DNA of 64,000 bases from assembly GCA_026745465.1 (NCBI GenBank), contig JACYXH010000772.1:8234116-8298115 (forward strand). Direction: 5' to 3'. This document shows, in pieces, positions 1-23,900 of the stretch. Every line of letters begins with the position of its first letter. Within the stretch, counting starts at the first letter, position 1. Source of the stretch: Lota lota. Taxonomy: Eukaryota > Chordata > Actinopteri > Gadiformes > Lotidae. The notes under the pieces are model-generated. The model had not been told where the DNA came from. It saw only the letters and a list, made by a program, of their open reading frames with translations, and did not search any database. Made by a program: the position numbers and the translations under genes.

Positions 1-530
1 TTTAGCATCATTATAAATATTGTGGTGGCCTAGGAACTAATACACTATTATTATAAAAGCATCTTTATTAATACTGTAGTGGTCTACATTTACATTTACA
101 TGTAGGGCATTTAGCAGACACTTTTATCCAAAGCGACTTACAATAAGTACATTTGTCCGAAGAAAGAGAAACAACAATATATCGCTGTCGGTACAGGAAC
201 TAATATTAAACTATAATCATTTAGCATCATTATTAATGCTGTAGTGGCCTAGGAACTTATTAGACTCTTAGCATTTAGCATAATTATTACTATTGTAGTA
301 ACCTAGGAACTAATATTACACTATTATTATAAAGCTTCTTTATTAATACTGTAGTGGCCTAGGAACTAATATCAAACTATAATCATTTAGCATCATTATT
401 AATGCTGTAGTGGCCTAGGAACTTATATTAGACTCTTATAATTTAGCATCATTATTAATATTGTAGTGGCCTAGGAACTTATATTAGACTCTTGTAATTT
501 AGCATCATTATTAATATTGTAGGAGTAAAA
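1..530. repeat. ~57-bp minisatellite downstream of DCLK1 exon 14, split by a SINE fragment
   Basis: The motif GTGGCCTAGGAACT recurs at about 25, 241, 297, 352, 408 and 466, giving a unit of 55-58 bp of AT-rich sequence (TTTAGCATCATTATTAAT). The array is interrupted near 84-178 by a SINE-tail-like segment (TTTATCCAAAGCGACTTACA). It lies in the intron after the last DCLK1 exon seen here and runs off the left edge. Confidence 0.85.
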
Positions 531-589
531 TAGCACACTCTGATAATAAACTATAGAATAGTATATTGTGAGGAGGTGTGTGTACTAAC

Positions 590-12759
<12,170 letters not shown>

Positions 12760-13340
12760 GGCAAGACGATAATAGTACGCCTAAAACGGCTTCAAACTCA
12801 ACCAAAACAAACAGACAATGCTTTATGAATAAATAATGTTTCCGAATAGGCGAGTGATTCGCGCATCGTGTGGATGCATGCAGATATTTTGTGAAGAGAA
12901 TAGGTGACATGCCACGCCCATCCCATGCTCCATCACCTCAGTCTAATGTAGTGATTCACCGCATTTAATTATCCTCAATTTCCAAATGCAACCAAGCCAA
13001 CGTGAAGTACAGTTACATTACCCTAGGCCTAATGTGACATTCACAGGCCAGCGAACTGAATACAATGTGATACATTATCTATAAAGATCAAATTTTGTAT
13101 TTTCTGGCATAAGATATTCTTATTATTATTCTTACCAAAGATCCGAGCAAAGAAGCAATGCCACGTAGAAATCCTCCACCACTTTCCTCGTCACTTGATC
13201 ATGTATTCACCAGATCACTAGGAACCGGTGTGTCTCTCTTTGTTGGCCGGTAGTAGTTGCACCGGCTGTCTCTCCGCTCTGCAGTAGATGAGCACGCTGA
13301 TGCGCGTGGCTGGGAGAGACTCCCAGCGCGCACCCTCACA
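12760..13340 (-). promoter_or_regulatory. DCLK1: DCLK1 5'UTR exon, 5'UTR intron and promoter-proximal DNA
   Basis: A strong donor on the minus strand (TTTG then GTAAGAATA) ends a probable non-coding first exon at 13136. A T-rich stretch ending TTTTAG gives an acceptor at 12781, so the coding exon would carry a 21-nt leader (12760-12780). The DNA from about 13200 to 13340 is CpG- and GC-rich relative to its surroundings and is the likely promoter; no TATA box was found. The transcription start is not visible, so the upper boundary is approximate. Confidence 0.55.
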
Positions 13341-14528
13341 TCTCCCCCGTACGCGCGTTCACGTTATTGGCGTCAAACAAATCACGGTGTGTTTGTGTAG
13401 TTTACCTCTTGACTATTAGGCCTAATATCGAGTTTATTTCGACGCTTCTCAAACGTAAATTGGTTTACTCCACAATATTTTTCTAGGTGTCGAGGAAACG
13501 TGCTCGTTAGTTAATTAATTAATTAACGCTTACCTCCACGAGGAGACCCCGGGGACCGCGTGCTAACCAGAACACCATTCTGCACGAGAACTAATAAACA
13601 TCACTTAAATATGCCGAGAAGAGCGAGCCGATGGTAATGTGCACGTGTCGTTGTACCTCAACATCAGCATCACAAACATGCACTTTAGATCTACATTGTT
13701 ACACACACGTGCACATTGTCTGTACATATATAGGGTAACACATAGAACCACGTGTAGCTGGAATGTAAACATAAGCCGTTGTGATTTGTGAATACACATT
13801 AGGCCTATACGACAGTCTTTAAGTCGATTTCTTTACAACAATGTATTATGTTAGGCCTAATTCAATGATCTGACGATTCAAATCAAAGATATTTGATATT
13901 TGACCGACAGTCTTTCAGTCTATTCATCAGAAATATAATTATTTATAATATTATTATAGCTAGCCCTAATTCAACACATACTAGGCCAAATCAAATATAT
14001 TTGTTCTTGGCTTGGTGGAGAATTTTAATGAACAACCTTACATAACTCTAAATCTCTACTGTTTGATTTCACATGGACCACTTTTCTCATGTAGCGACAG
14101 CAATGTTTGAATTACCTTTACTGTGTCTGTCGATTATATCTATTGACGACCAACCGTGGTATCAACATTTATTCCAACCCTCATACTTTATTCTTTATAG
14201 ATTAACCCATAGTAGGCTGTACATCTATTCTATAAAAACAATTTACTGCAACACATTTCATATCTGATGAACTCAACTTCCTCTAATAGACACACATTTT
14301 AATGTGAATACATAAAATAGTACAGAGTGCTGCACTAGCTGGGCTTGTAAGAATTTAGTAAGCATTATATAATTTAGAATTTAGTCTAGTTTATAGTCTC
14401 TGGTCAGTCAAAATTCTAAAATGTTCAAAATTAGACTTGAATGTCTACCCTGACGTGTTACCTACCTTCAATCCTAGATGAGATAACAGCCTGGATTGTG
14501 TTCTGATATAATGAGCATTGTCTTCTAG
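13340..14528. other. DCLK1-SOHLH2 intergenic interval
   Basis: About 1.2 kb between the divergent DCLK1 promoter and the first recognised SOHLH2 exon. AT-rich, with a TTAATTAATTAATTAA run near 13511-13526. A tiny ATG-containing segment at 13611-13630 (MPRRASR) followed by a GTAATG donor is phase-compatible with the 14529 exon but unproven. Confidence 0.5.
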
Positions 14529-16502
14529 CCCCAGAGAAGAGGAGGAAGAGGATGGCGAAGACCTTCAGTACAGCAGTGGGCTGCAGGCGTCTCTTCATTC
14601 ACGCAAAGAGCAGAAGAGAAGGTGGGGGGAAGCCAACTTGTATGTCATCTATTGCTATCGTCATAGATAACTTCTTCGGTGACAGCAAAGTGTGTGTGTG
14701 TTACCGTTGGTCACCAGGCTCCATATCAGGACCTCCTGTCAGAACCTGTGTGATCTCCTGCCGTTCGTCGAAGGTCCCATGGACACGGCGACCACCCTTG
14801 AGCTCACTGCGAGATACATCGGCTACGTTAAAACCAGCCTGCCCCCAGACCTCCTCACCACAGTAGATACCTTGTCTGTCTGTTCATCTACCTGTCTGTC
14901 TGTCTCCTCATGTCTGTCTGTGTTCTGTACGCCTGTCTGTCTGTGTTCTGTCAGTCTGTCTGTCTGTCCGTTGTTCTGTCTGTCTTTGTGTCTCTTGTCT
15001 GTTCGTCCACCAAATCAGGATTAAATAAGCCAAGCTAATTTGAATAAAGCTACTGCTTCATTCAAGATAAGCCAAGCAAAATTCTCGGCTCTGAACGCCT
15101 AAGAAGCTGCTTGTGTTTTGTCTCCAGGTTAATAAAACAGTACAGCAGAACATGAAGGGCTCATGGAAAAAGACAGAGAATTCATCAAAGAAAAGGTCAG
15201 AGGTTATAATGGCAACATAACAAGTTCCTTCTGGCTGATAAACAACAATGCTTTACACGTACATTCTTGTCCCATGACCCTAGAAAGACAATCTGTCTGA
15301 AGAGGAACACAACACAGAGGTCCAAACCATCTGCCCAGAAGACCCCTGAAAGTACAATTAATTACCTTTTCTTATGAAAGTGGCCCTTTTTTTACATGCA
15401 TGTTGCGTGTTCATTGTATTTCTACAACTTATTGTTTATATATACTTTTTTCTTTGCATATTTATTGTATTTTGTAGTTCTTGCATCTCCTTATTTAAAA
15501 GAAAAACCATTGTTATTGTTTTTATTACCGCCTGTACGTTCTGCTTTGAGTGACGTCCATGTTTCCCATCTGGGATTAATAAAGAACATTTTATCTTACT
15601 TGATGGTATTCTCAGATGCTGCCCTCTGGAGGAACATCCAGCCCATGCTGAGTGTGTCGGCCGACCAGCCCCATGATCAGACCACCACCCTTCTCTTTGC
15701 CGAGCGACCCTCTCCTCCACCCCCACCTCCTACAACCGGCCCCGTTGTCATGCCAATACTGCTGGACAAGTCGTCGGTCCCTCGTGGACAGATGCTGCCT
15801 CTGTGTCAGGAGCAGTCCTTCTCCTCCTTCTCTGCCTCCTCCTCCTTCCAATATGTAGAAAACAACTGGATCACCCCCTCTCCACACACATTCTCTAGTC
15901 CAGCCTTCCCTAGCCCCACCTTCTCTAGCACCTCCTGCCCCAGCCCTGCCTTTAACACCATGACATCATCAACAAACATCAGCCAAACTGCTGTCCTGCC
16001 AGAGGCCACCAACACCGCCGTGGGGGGCGAGTCCATAGCCAATCAGGTTGTGACGTTGCAGATAATGGACGCCGCCGCCCCAAACGTGACCGATCCCAGA
16101 TCAGGTGAGCTTGCAATGACGACAGCGGTGAACTTGGACGCGGTCTGGGACCCCCAGGACCAGACCATCGTACTTAGCTTCAGCCTGCCCCCCGCTATTA
16201 GTGATGTCACAACTACACAGATGCAACATCTTCCTATAGAGCCATCGGTGGTGCCGGAGAGAGGGAACACCGCTGTCGTAGGGTCAGCGACGGCATCGGA
16301 AAGATGGGAGCCTTCGTTTGACGCTCCAATCCAACAGAGTGGTGTCAGTGGTAGTCCAATCACGATGGGCGCTAAGGACAAGGTTAGTCCCTATTGGCTG
16401 GACCTGCTGTTGGATGACAGCCTGTGCATCCCGGAGGCCATATTTGAAAATAATCAGACGGTGGAGAATCACACCAACGACCAAACACATGGCACACTGT
16501 AG
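14529..16502 (+). CDS. SOHLH2: SOHLH2-like bHLH germ-cell transcription factor, 5' end uncertain
   Basis: Germline bHLH regulator of early gamete differentiation, acting in the nucleus. Exons recognised: 14529-14621, 14718-14862, 15128-15195, 15284-15351, 15616-16502 (TAG stop). Phases agree at each junction. The first two join as SLHSRKEQKRR + RLHIRTSCQNLCDLLP, then FVEG, matching human SOHLH2 LHSSKEKLRR...ERIKYCCEQLRTLLPYVKG; helix 2 is TTLELTARYIGYVK. Exon 4 is Lys/Arg-rich. The last exon encodes a long Ser/Thr/Pro-rich tail (about 295 codons) with no recognised domain. Odd: the basic-region Glu of RRER is Leu-His here, and the gene runs on the strand opposite its neighbours. The human protein has about 200 residues before the bHLH; those exons were not found, so the start is missing or lineage-specific. 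The ORF reaching back to 15396 is intron read-through. Confidence 0.85.
14870..15008. repeat. (TGTC)n low-complexity tract in a SOHLH2 intron
   Basis: Imperfect TGTC/TGTT repeat beginning a few bases after the SOHLH2 bHLH-exon donor (14863) and filling half of the intron. Confidence 0.85.
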
Positions 16503-16726
16503 TGTAGTGTAGTGTAGTTTGCATCTGGCAAAGATTTTCTTTTTTGGATTGTAATATTCCTTTTCATTTTATTATTTTATATATATAAGTAAAAAATGAA
16601 CACATAATCTAAGCAGAATTGCTTTCGTTCTTCAGCATTCTTAGTGTTTGCGTGTTCCATCTCTGTAATTTCATGTAAAATACTTGATCTGTACATTTTC
16701 ATTGACTTTTTGTTTTTTGGCTGGAC

Positions 16727-16732
16727 AATAAA
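16727..16732 (+). terminator. SOHLH2: SOHLH2 polyadenylation signal
   Basis: A canonical AATAAA lies 225 nt after the SOHLH2 stop codon and is followed by a T/G-containing stretch. The next gene, SPART, converges on it from the other strand, with its own signal about 315 bp away. Confidence 0.75.
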
Positions 16733-17046
16733 ATCATTTGTGCAACAGCACTAATTCTATTATTGTATGAAGGATGACTAACTATGTTGGTTTAACATAA
16801 TTGCCTGTTAATACCAGTATTTATCTGGTTTATTTTTATATTTCTAAACGTATGTATCTTACATTAATGAGAACGTGATTTGAGGTGAAATTCAAAATAG
16901 AAAACGTATTAGTTCAAATAATTTTAACTTAATTCCTGTCATAGCCAGAGGTCATAGCCTTGCTGTAATACTTTTGAGCCACTAGGTGGGGTTGTATGGC
17001 TAAAATCAACGAACGACAAAGAGACAATCACATTTAACACTGAAAC

Positions 17047-17997
17047 TTTATTTCACACGTTAGTAAGAAAATGTTTTTTTAGGTCTTAATGATGGTGGTG
17101 CATTTCTTTGCTAGTTACATTTATATTTGTTACCATTGTTCACAAGCATATACTTTAGAATGATCAGATACCTCCCAGGAACCGCAATCCTGTCATCACT
17201 GCTTGTAGAGTTAGCAAAGGGACATATTCAAGCCACACACCAATTATTTGCATTTTACTTACAAATTGCTTTGTAACTTCCACAACATACAGTCAACGGC
17301 AGCTTTTGGAATACAGTGCTACTACACTCTTCCAGTTACAGTGTTGACTCCAGCAGCGTGGTCGTAAACGGTTTCTGTTACAATACAATTGATCGATAAA
17401 CGGTTACAAAACTCAACCGAACTTATGTTTCTCGCAAATTAAATTTACGGCAGTTGCAGGCACAGTAGGTAGCATAAGTTTGTTTCGAAAAGGGTACAGC
17501 TGGCAGTAAAGTGGGATTGAACCGTGAATCTGGCCCTTCTGTCACAATTGGTATTGTTTTTTTTTCTTTTTCAAAGCAGATACAAAAGCAGTCTCAATGA
17601 AAAGCCGCCAACGTCATCTTTGAGGGATGATAAAGACCAGACTTTTTGGAGTCTTAACATACCATCAAAGCCTTCGTAATGAACATCTTTGGAAAAACAT
17701 GCAACTGCAGCTCCAACAATTATTTAACATTATTATTGAATATATCCATTACGATGCGGAGGTCCCCTGGACATGGTGGACGTTAAATTATTACACTGCA
17801 ATTTCTTCCTATCAAACCAAACAGTTTAAGGGTAAAGTGCTCAGAAGCAGTCAATTCTAAATCTAAAGAGTATAGATTTAAATATAAACATTTATCATAA
17901 ATAAAGCTTACTAAATATAGATTTCCGTTTTTTGGTTAGAATCGATATGGAAAGGATATGCGTTAAGGCCATTCTGCGTTGAAGGAGCTTGGTAAAG
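17047..17997 (-). other. SPART: SPART 3'UTR with AATAAA at its distal end
   Basis: On the minus strand, about 950 nt follow the SPART stop codon before a canonical AATAAA (17052 to 17047). No other gene-like sequence was found, so this is read as the 3' untranslated region. Alternative shorter ends are possible. The SOHLH2 signal lies just beyond, so the two transcripts converge tail to tail. Confidence 0.65.
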
Positions 17998-20900
17998 TTA
18001 TTTCTTTAACTTCTCCACTTGTTTCTCTTGCCCCGGTGCATCCTGGAGCTTGTAGTCTTCCAGCAGGGCCGCTGCAGTCTGCTTGCCAGTTTTTTTCACC
18101 ACAGCCTTGATGCCAAGGTTGTCGATGTTGAAGGCCGTCACGCCCATGTTGATGGCGGAGTTCATAGCGAGGTCGGTGGCCTGGCCAGCCGCCGAGCCAT
18201 ACCTTAACGTAGAATTACCGGGAGGGAGAGAAAGAGAGACAGAGAAAGACAGATTCACAGAGAATTGGTGATTGACAGAGAGTTGGAGATTGAGTCACAG
18301 AGAATGAGTAGATGATGGAGACAGGAAGTGGTGGAAAGAGAGACAGGGGGGAAAGGGGAGAAAATTTCACAGAGAACAAGGTGGATGACGGAGAGACGGA
18401 GGGAGAGAAAGTGGTGGAAAAAGAGGAAGGATGGACGGGTGAAGGGAGAGAAAGAGGTTCACCATCAGGTTAATGACGCAGAGAGAAAGAGACCGAGGAA
18501 GAGAGAGAGAAGTGGTGAAAAAACAGGAATGTAAAAGACAAAAACAAAAGAAAGAGGAGACAGATGATGTCAGGCCAGGGTGACATGCCAGGTAGGATCC
18601 TAACCATGCATTGTAATCACACAACGTCATCATCGCCAACCCAATCATCACCCCTCTAATAACACCCATCATCTGTGCAGCTATTAGGGACCACAAAATG
18701 GTTCCCCTCAGAGTCGTTATAATAAGAATACTAATAAATGATCTGTAAATTACTGAAAGGGGGGGGGGGGGGGGAGGAGGGTTGCAGGTGCCTGGCCAGA
18801 GAGGGTGGGGGGGGGGGGGGGGGGGTTACAAGAGGGTGAATTAACCCTAGCCATGATTACCCTACACTGCTGCATTCTGGGAAATCAGTTGAGAGCAAGG
18901 TTAATGCTGGAGGTGAATTAGAGGATTTTGACAGCAATAGATTAAAGAGTTTAGTTAGGGAAGAGCACACTCCTTCTCTTTAGGGTGCTTTGGAGGGCTC
19001 TGGAGGCCCCTATATCTGTAATGCAAGTGGAAGAGGAAAATATGAGCCATTGTTTGCTTTCTGTGTTCAAACGCAAACAGTCCTTTTCCAAATGCCAACA
19101 TCTGAAACCGGGCTTGTATGTAAGGTTTAGGGACAATTTGAAAGTTTTCTTTCTTAAGCATTTGAGAATCTTCTGGAGCTGTGAACGGAGCCGATCATGA
19201 CGTTGAAGTAGATGGAATAGAAAGCCTTACTTGTGTTTTATGGTAGTGACTGTTTCTGAAGCGACATTCGTCGTGATGTTCTTTGCTGCGTACTCCAAGC
19301 CGGTCCACATGGTGGCGAACCCTGTTGAGGGAGACAAAAAATACTTTAATAACATCTTAACACCTTCTGACGGCTTTAAATCCAAGACAACATCCCTAAT
19401 TTCTATGTAGGCTTAAAGTACTTTTATCTTTAATATACATTACTTCAAGCAAAATACAATGCACTGCCAGTAACTTCTCTCAAATTACGTTTAAATACCC
19501 ACTTTTCTTTTTATATGACGTCATGTTTGAAAAAAAAACGATTTTCTTTCAATTTGTATATGTTCATTTGATCCTTTGCTTTACTGCATTCAAGTGTCTT
19601 TAAGCATTTAAATCAACTTTTGTCAGACTTTTATGTTGCCCATCCAAGCACTGCAACAGTGTTTTTAAATAAAGTTGTATTTATTTATTATTTCTATAAT
19701 AAAAACAGTCCTACCTTGGACTCCGCTGGCTGCCACCACCATGGCGCCGTCAATGTTGGAGCGACCATCTTTGTCCTTCTTCATGGACTCCGGGATCAGT
19801 TTCCCGCCGTGTTTCTTCACATGAGGCGCGAGTTCTCGACCAACGCAGCCCGCCACGGTGCAAACGCCGTCCACTGTAGGGATAGACAGACACAGGTCAT
19901 TAAGGAGCAGCTAGGGGTTAGACAGTGAATAAACAGACAGGTCATTAAGGATCAGCTAGGGGTTAGACAGTGATTAAACACAGGTCATTAAGGAGCAGCT
20001 AGGGGTTAGACAGTGAATATGCAGACAGGTCATTAAGGATCAGCTAGGGGTTAGACAGTGATTAAACACAGGTCATTAAGGAGCAGCTAGGGGTTAGACA
20101 GTGATTAAACACAGGTCATTAAGGAGCAGCTAGGGGTTAGACAGTGATTAAACACAGGTCATTAAGGAACAGCTAGGGGTTAGACAGTGAATATACAGAC
20201 ATGTCATTAAGGTGCAGGTAGGGGTTAGACATTGACTACAGAGACGGTTAACAGTGACGCCAGAGGTGTAAAAATTGTAAAAAAAACAGATTGGTGAAAG
20301 CAAGACCCTGCTTTTCAAAGTAAAAGTGCTCATCCAGTGTTTCAAAATGTTCATTAAAAAAAAAAAAACACGAAGGGGATATTTACTTAGAAAATATGAA
20401 AGTTACACATCTGCCCATAGCATTGAAAATGTATAGCCTGGCATCGCCAGGCAAATTGCAAACTGCAATTCGTCTGGAACCTCTCCGTTCATTTTCGATT
20501 TCCAAAGGGCGTCACCAACGGGCGCACACCAAAATGCCTCTGGATGCAATTGGATAGGCCTACAACCAATCATAGCAACGAAACAGGTGACGCAACACTG
20601 AGCGACAAAAAAAATTACATCTTTCTTCTCAACAAAAGCTTTAAGTGCAGTCGTCTGTTCTTCTTCTAGTGAAAATATACCGTCCAGTTCGTTTAATACT
20701 AGCCCGATAACAGAATCAACAGACCGTTCTACATCAGCGGCAGCCATCTCTGTTATTGAAATGCCTCTATGGCGCGCGTGTTAGATAAACGGTTGTGATT
20801 GGTCAGACAATTTCGTACCGGGCAGAAAAAATTTTGTATGGGAGCGAGGCAAGACTTATCTGCAGAGCAAATGAAACATGAGCTCACAAGATTTGTCTGA

Positions 20901-23900
20901 TTCCCAGGCTGGAAGATGAAAGTCCTCACCTAGGAACTGGCTGACACGGACGGCGCCCCCGGTGGCCTGCTTGGCGACCTGCAGGCTCTTGGCAACTGTG
21001 GGGTTGACATGCGTGGGGGTGTCCTCCGGCGTGATGTGCTCCCGCAGTTTGGACGCCCCCTTGTGGATGGCTATGCCGGTGTACTCTGCTCCCTTCACCA
21101 GACCCCAGCTCAGCCACGATGCCCCTGGAACACAACAACCAAAACGAACCACTACGGTCAGTCTCTCCCTGGGCAGGGGGTGGTACACAGAATCTAGGTA
21201 TTACTGCTAGCATCCGGTTAGCTTTGGTTCGTCCAGGTTTAAAAAGTTGTGAGATCCCAGACCTGTGAGGATGCCACTGGCCACCCTCTCGCTCCACTCG
21301 GGCAGGCCGTTGTTTTCATCATGGTCCTCCTCCCCTGCCGAAGCCTGCCGTCCCTGGGCAGGGATCAAGGCGGTGGCCGCCGCCTGCTGGGGGGCCAGAG
21401 GGACCTTCTGGCTGAGGTTGATGGAGTCGGCCGCCTCATCTGGGGGCTGACAGCAGAGACACATCAACACACGTACCCCTGAACACACCAGCGCCCAGAT
21501 ACACAACGCAGAGCAGAGGTCTCGGCTTGTCTCTCAATACGCTCCTTCTCCCTCTCTTTCTCTATTTCTCTCTCTCCCTATTTCTCTGTCTCCCTCCATA
21601 TTTCACGCTCTCTATTTCTCTCGACAACACACCCTCTCATTGTGTACTGGACATTCACAATGCCACCGTTATGTTCCATCAAACTGAATCAGGGCTTTGA
21701 GGATTTTCTGCAACGTAGGACGAAGTCAACTTATTCCGCCTGTGCCCATCAGCCCTCTGCTAATTCCCCAACGTATGATTAGATAACGTAATAACAAATT
21801 AAGGATGTAATTCCTTTATGTATGATAAAGGAATTGTCTCGTTTACTGTGATTATTCTCAGCTTGACTTGTTAATCGCTTTGGATAAAAGTGTCTGCTAG
21901 ATGATAGTCTCACTAATTAGACTTTAGATTACTAATCTAAAGTTTGATGGCAGACCATCTCATATCTGGGGTGTTTCTTTCTTTCGCTTCATATTTGTTT
22001 CAACCAATCATGTGGCTAGAAGCAGGGATCTGGAAGCGTTTAATTGGTGAACACAAAGTCCAGTAATAGCTTGTCTAAAAAGGTTTAGAATCAACACAGC
22101 AACGGAGCAAATCCGTTTCTCTTCAGTAGAATATCAACATTACAAAACAGGAAACAAACATCTGCCCCTTCAGTTTTTGGTTTCTGGCGCAGGCTCTGTG
22201 CTGTCTGCCCCAGAAGTTCTGCTATAACGTAGAAGGCCTGCTGAATCCGAGATTAGCTAAGTGACTAAATATAAATGTAAAAGACTAGCGTGTCGAGAAA
22301 AAATACAAAGTGCCTACTTTCATAAAGGGCATCAACAGGCAATCCATTGGAGACGACTTCCAGCCTGTCCATAAGAAGACCCAGACCTGATCTAGCTAGA
22401 GGACATGTCTTCAAACAGCTAGAGAGACTAAGAGAGACTGTCTGTCCCTCACCGCTCCCCACTAAGAGCATTAGGGGTCATTACCGTCTCTTCGCTGACT
22501 CATCTGAAAACCCCGGGCTGATACAGGAGAGGTAGAGGTGAAAGAGAGCTACAGCGTCAACAGTGTAGAACTGGGCTGGGCAGAACCTGACCAATATAAC
22601 AGTCAGCACAAATGATTGGCCGATTTGCTCGCTAGAGCGGGACATAATTACAGCGACTCCCTCAATTAGTCGAAAGGGGATTTGTAGAATAGCTTGAGTT
22701 GCCTAAGTTAGCTTGGAATTAAACCTAGTAAGTTTCTAATAAGCATGATATACAGTATATTCCATTATTCTGGTCAGGAGGAATGCTTGTATTTTAGACA
22801 GCAGCAGGGGCGAAAGCACATCACCGTTTGATAAACAACCCGATAAGTCCCTGTAATAGTCCACACAGCAAGATTGTCAGCCGGTAAGCCAGTCGGTTAG
22901 CGGTAAGTCAACCAGTCGGATCCTCACCTGGACTCTTAGGTCCGTCATCTGGGCCAGCAGGTCCTGGAAGAGTTCCCGGTCTGTGGCGGGAAGCTCAGAG
23001 GACAGGACCACGCCTACGTAGGACCCGGGCGCTGTCGCCATCATGTCAGGGAACATGTAGACCCCCGTGTTGCACAGCAGGACCGGGGTTTCTGACGCCA
23101 TCAGGGGGTACAGCCAGTCACAAACCTGCCAATGGAGAGGAAGGACACGCATTAAAATACATTCTCACCGCTCATAAACATAATGAGTTGGTCATCACAT
23201 TCATAATATTTTGTTTATTATTATTGAGTAGTTCGACATTTAGAAGATTTTGCTTTATCCAAAGCGAGTGACAGTGGTCTCATATACATGGCATTAATGC
23301 AGGTTAGGTATCTTGCTCAAGGATGCCTAAGGTTAGACTCTGGACATCGGGGATTTAACTCGGTTGGCGGGGGGGGGGGGGGGGTGAGCAAATTCCATAT
23401 TTTATACCTCTTATCATAAATGTAGCCTACAATGGGGAGAGGAGCCAACTGGCTTGTAGACTTCCTGGTTCTAGAACTGATATAAATACTTGCAACACAA
23501 TAACGTTGTGATTGTTTGTAGATAACATTATGTCAGCACATTCTTTTAACTAAGTTTACTTTGGTTATCATTCATCTTAAAACCACATGCTATACTAATA
23601 GCTTGATTATAGCTTTGAATTAAAGCCCTTTCGGTTGATCTTAGTTTATTTATGTGTATACTACAGCCAAAGTCTTGTCGAGATAGGCATAAGATAACAT
23701 AGGCATTGGTGTTGTGATGAGAATATAAATAAAGATATATGACCACATAAGGTGTCCATAACAATTATTCACTGCATTTCATTCGTCAGCAAAGAACACA
23801 ACACACTGGCCTAGTCTGACTACTTCCTGTCCAACAGACGATGACCATGATCACTCCATCTGTTTCCAGAGTGGCCGATTGGTGCAGCTCAGGATGACAT

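Noticed and set aside
15396..15615. Extension of the last SOHLH2 exon back to an ATG at 15396
   Set aside because: Phase and the acceptor CTCAG at 15611-15615 join correctly to the upstream exon. The extra part is AT-rich intron.
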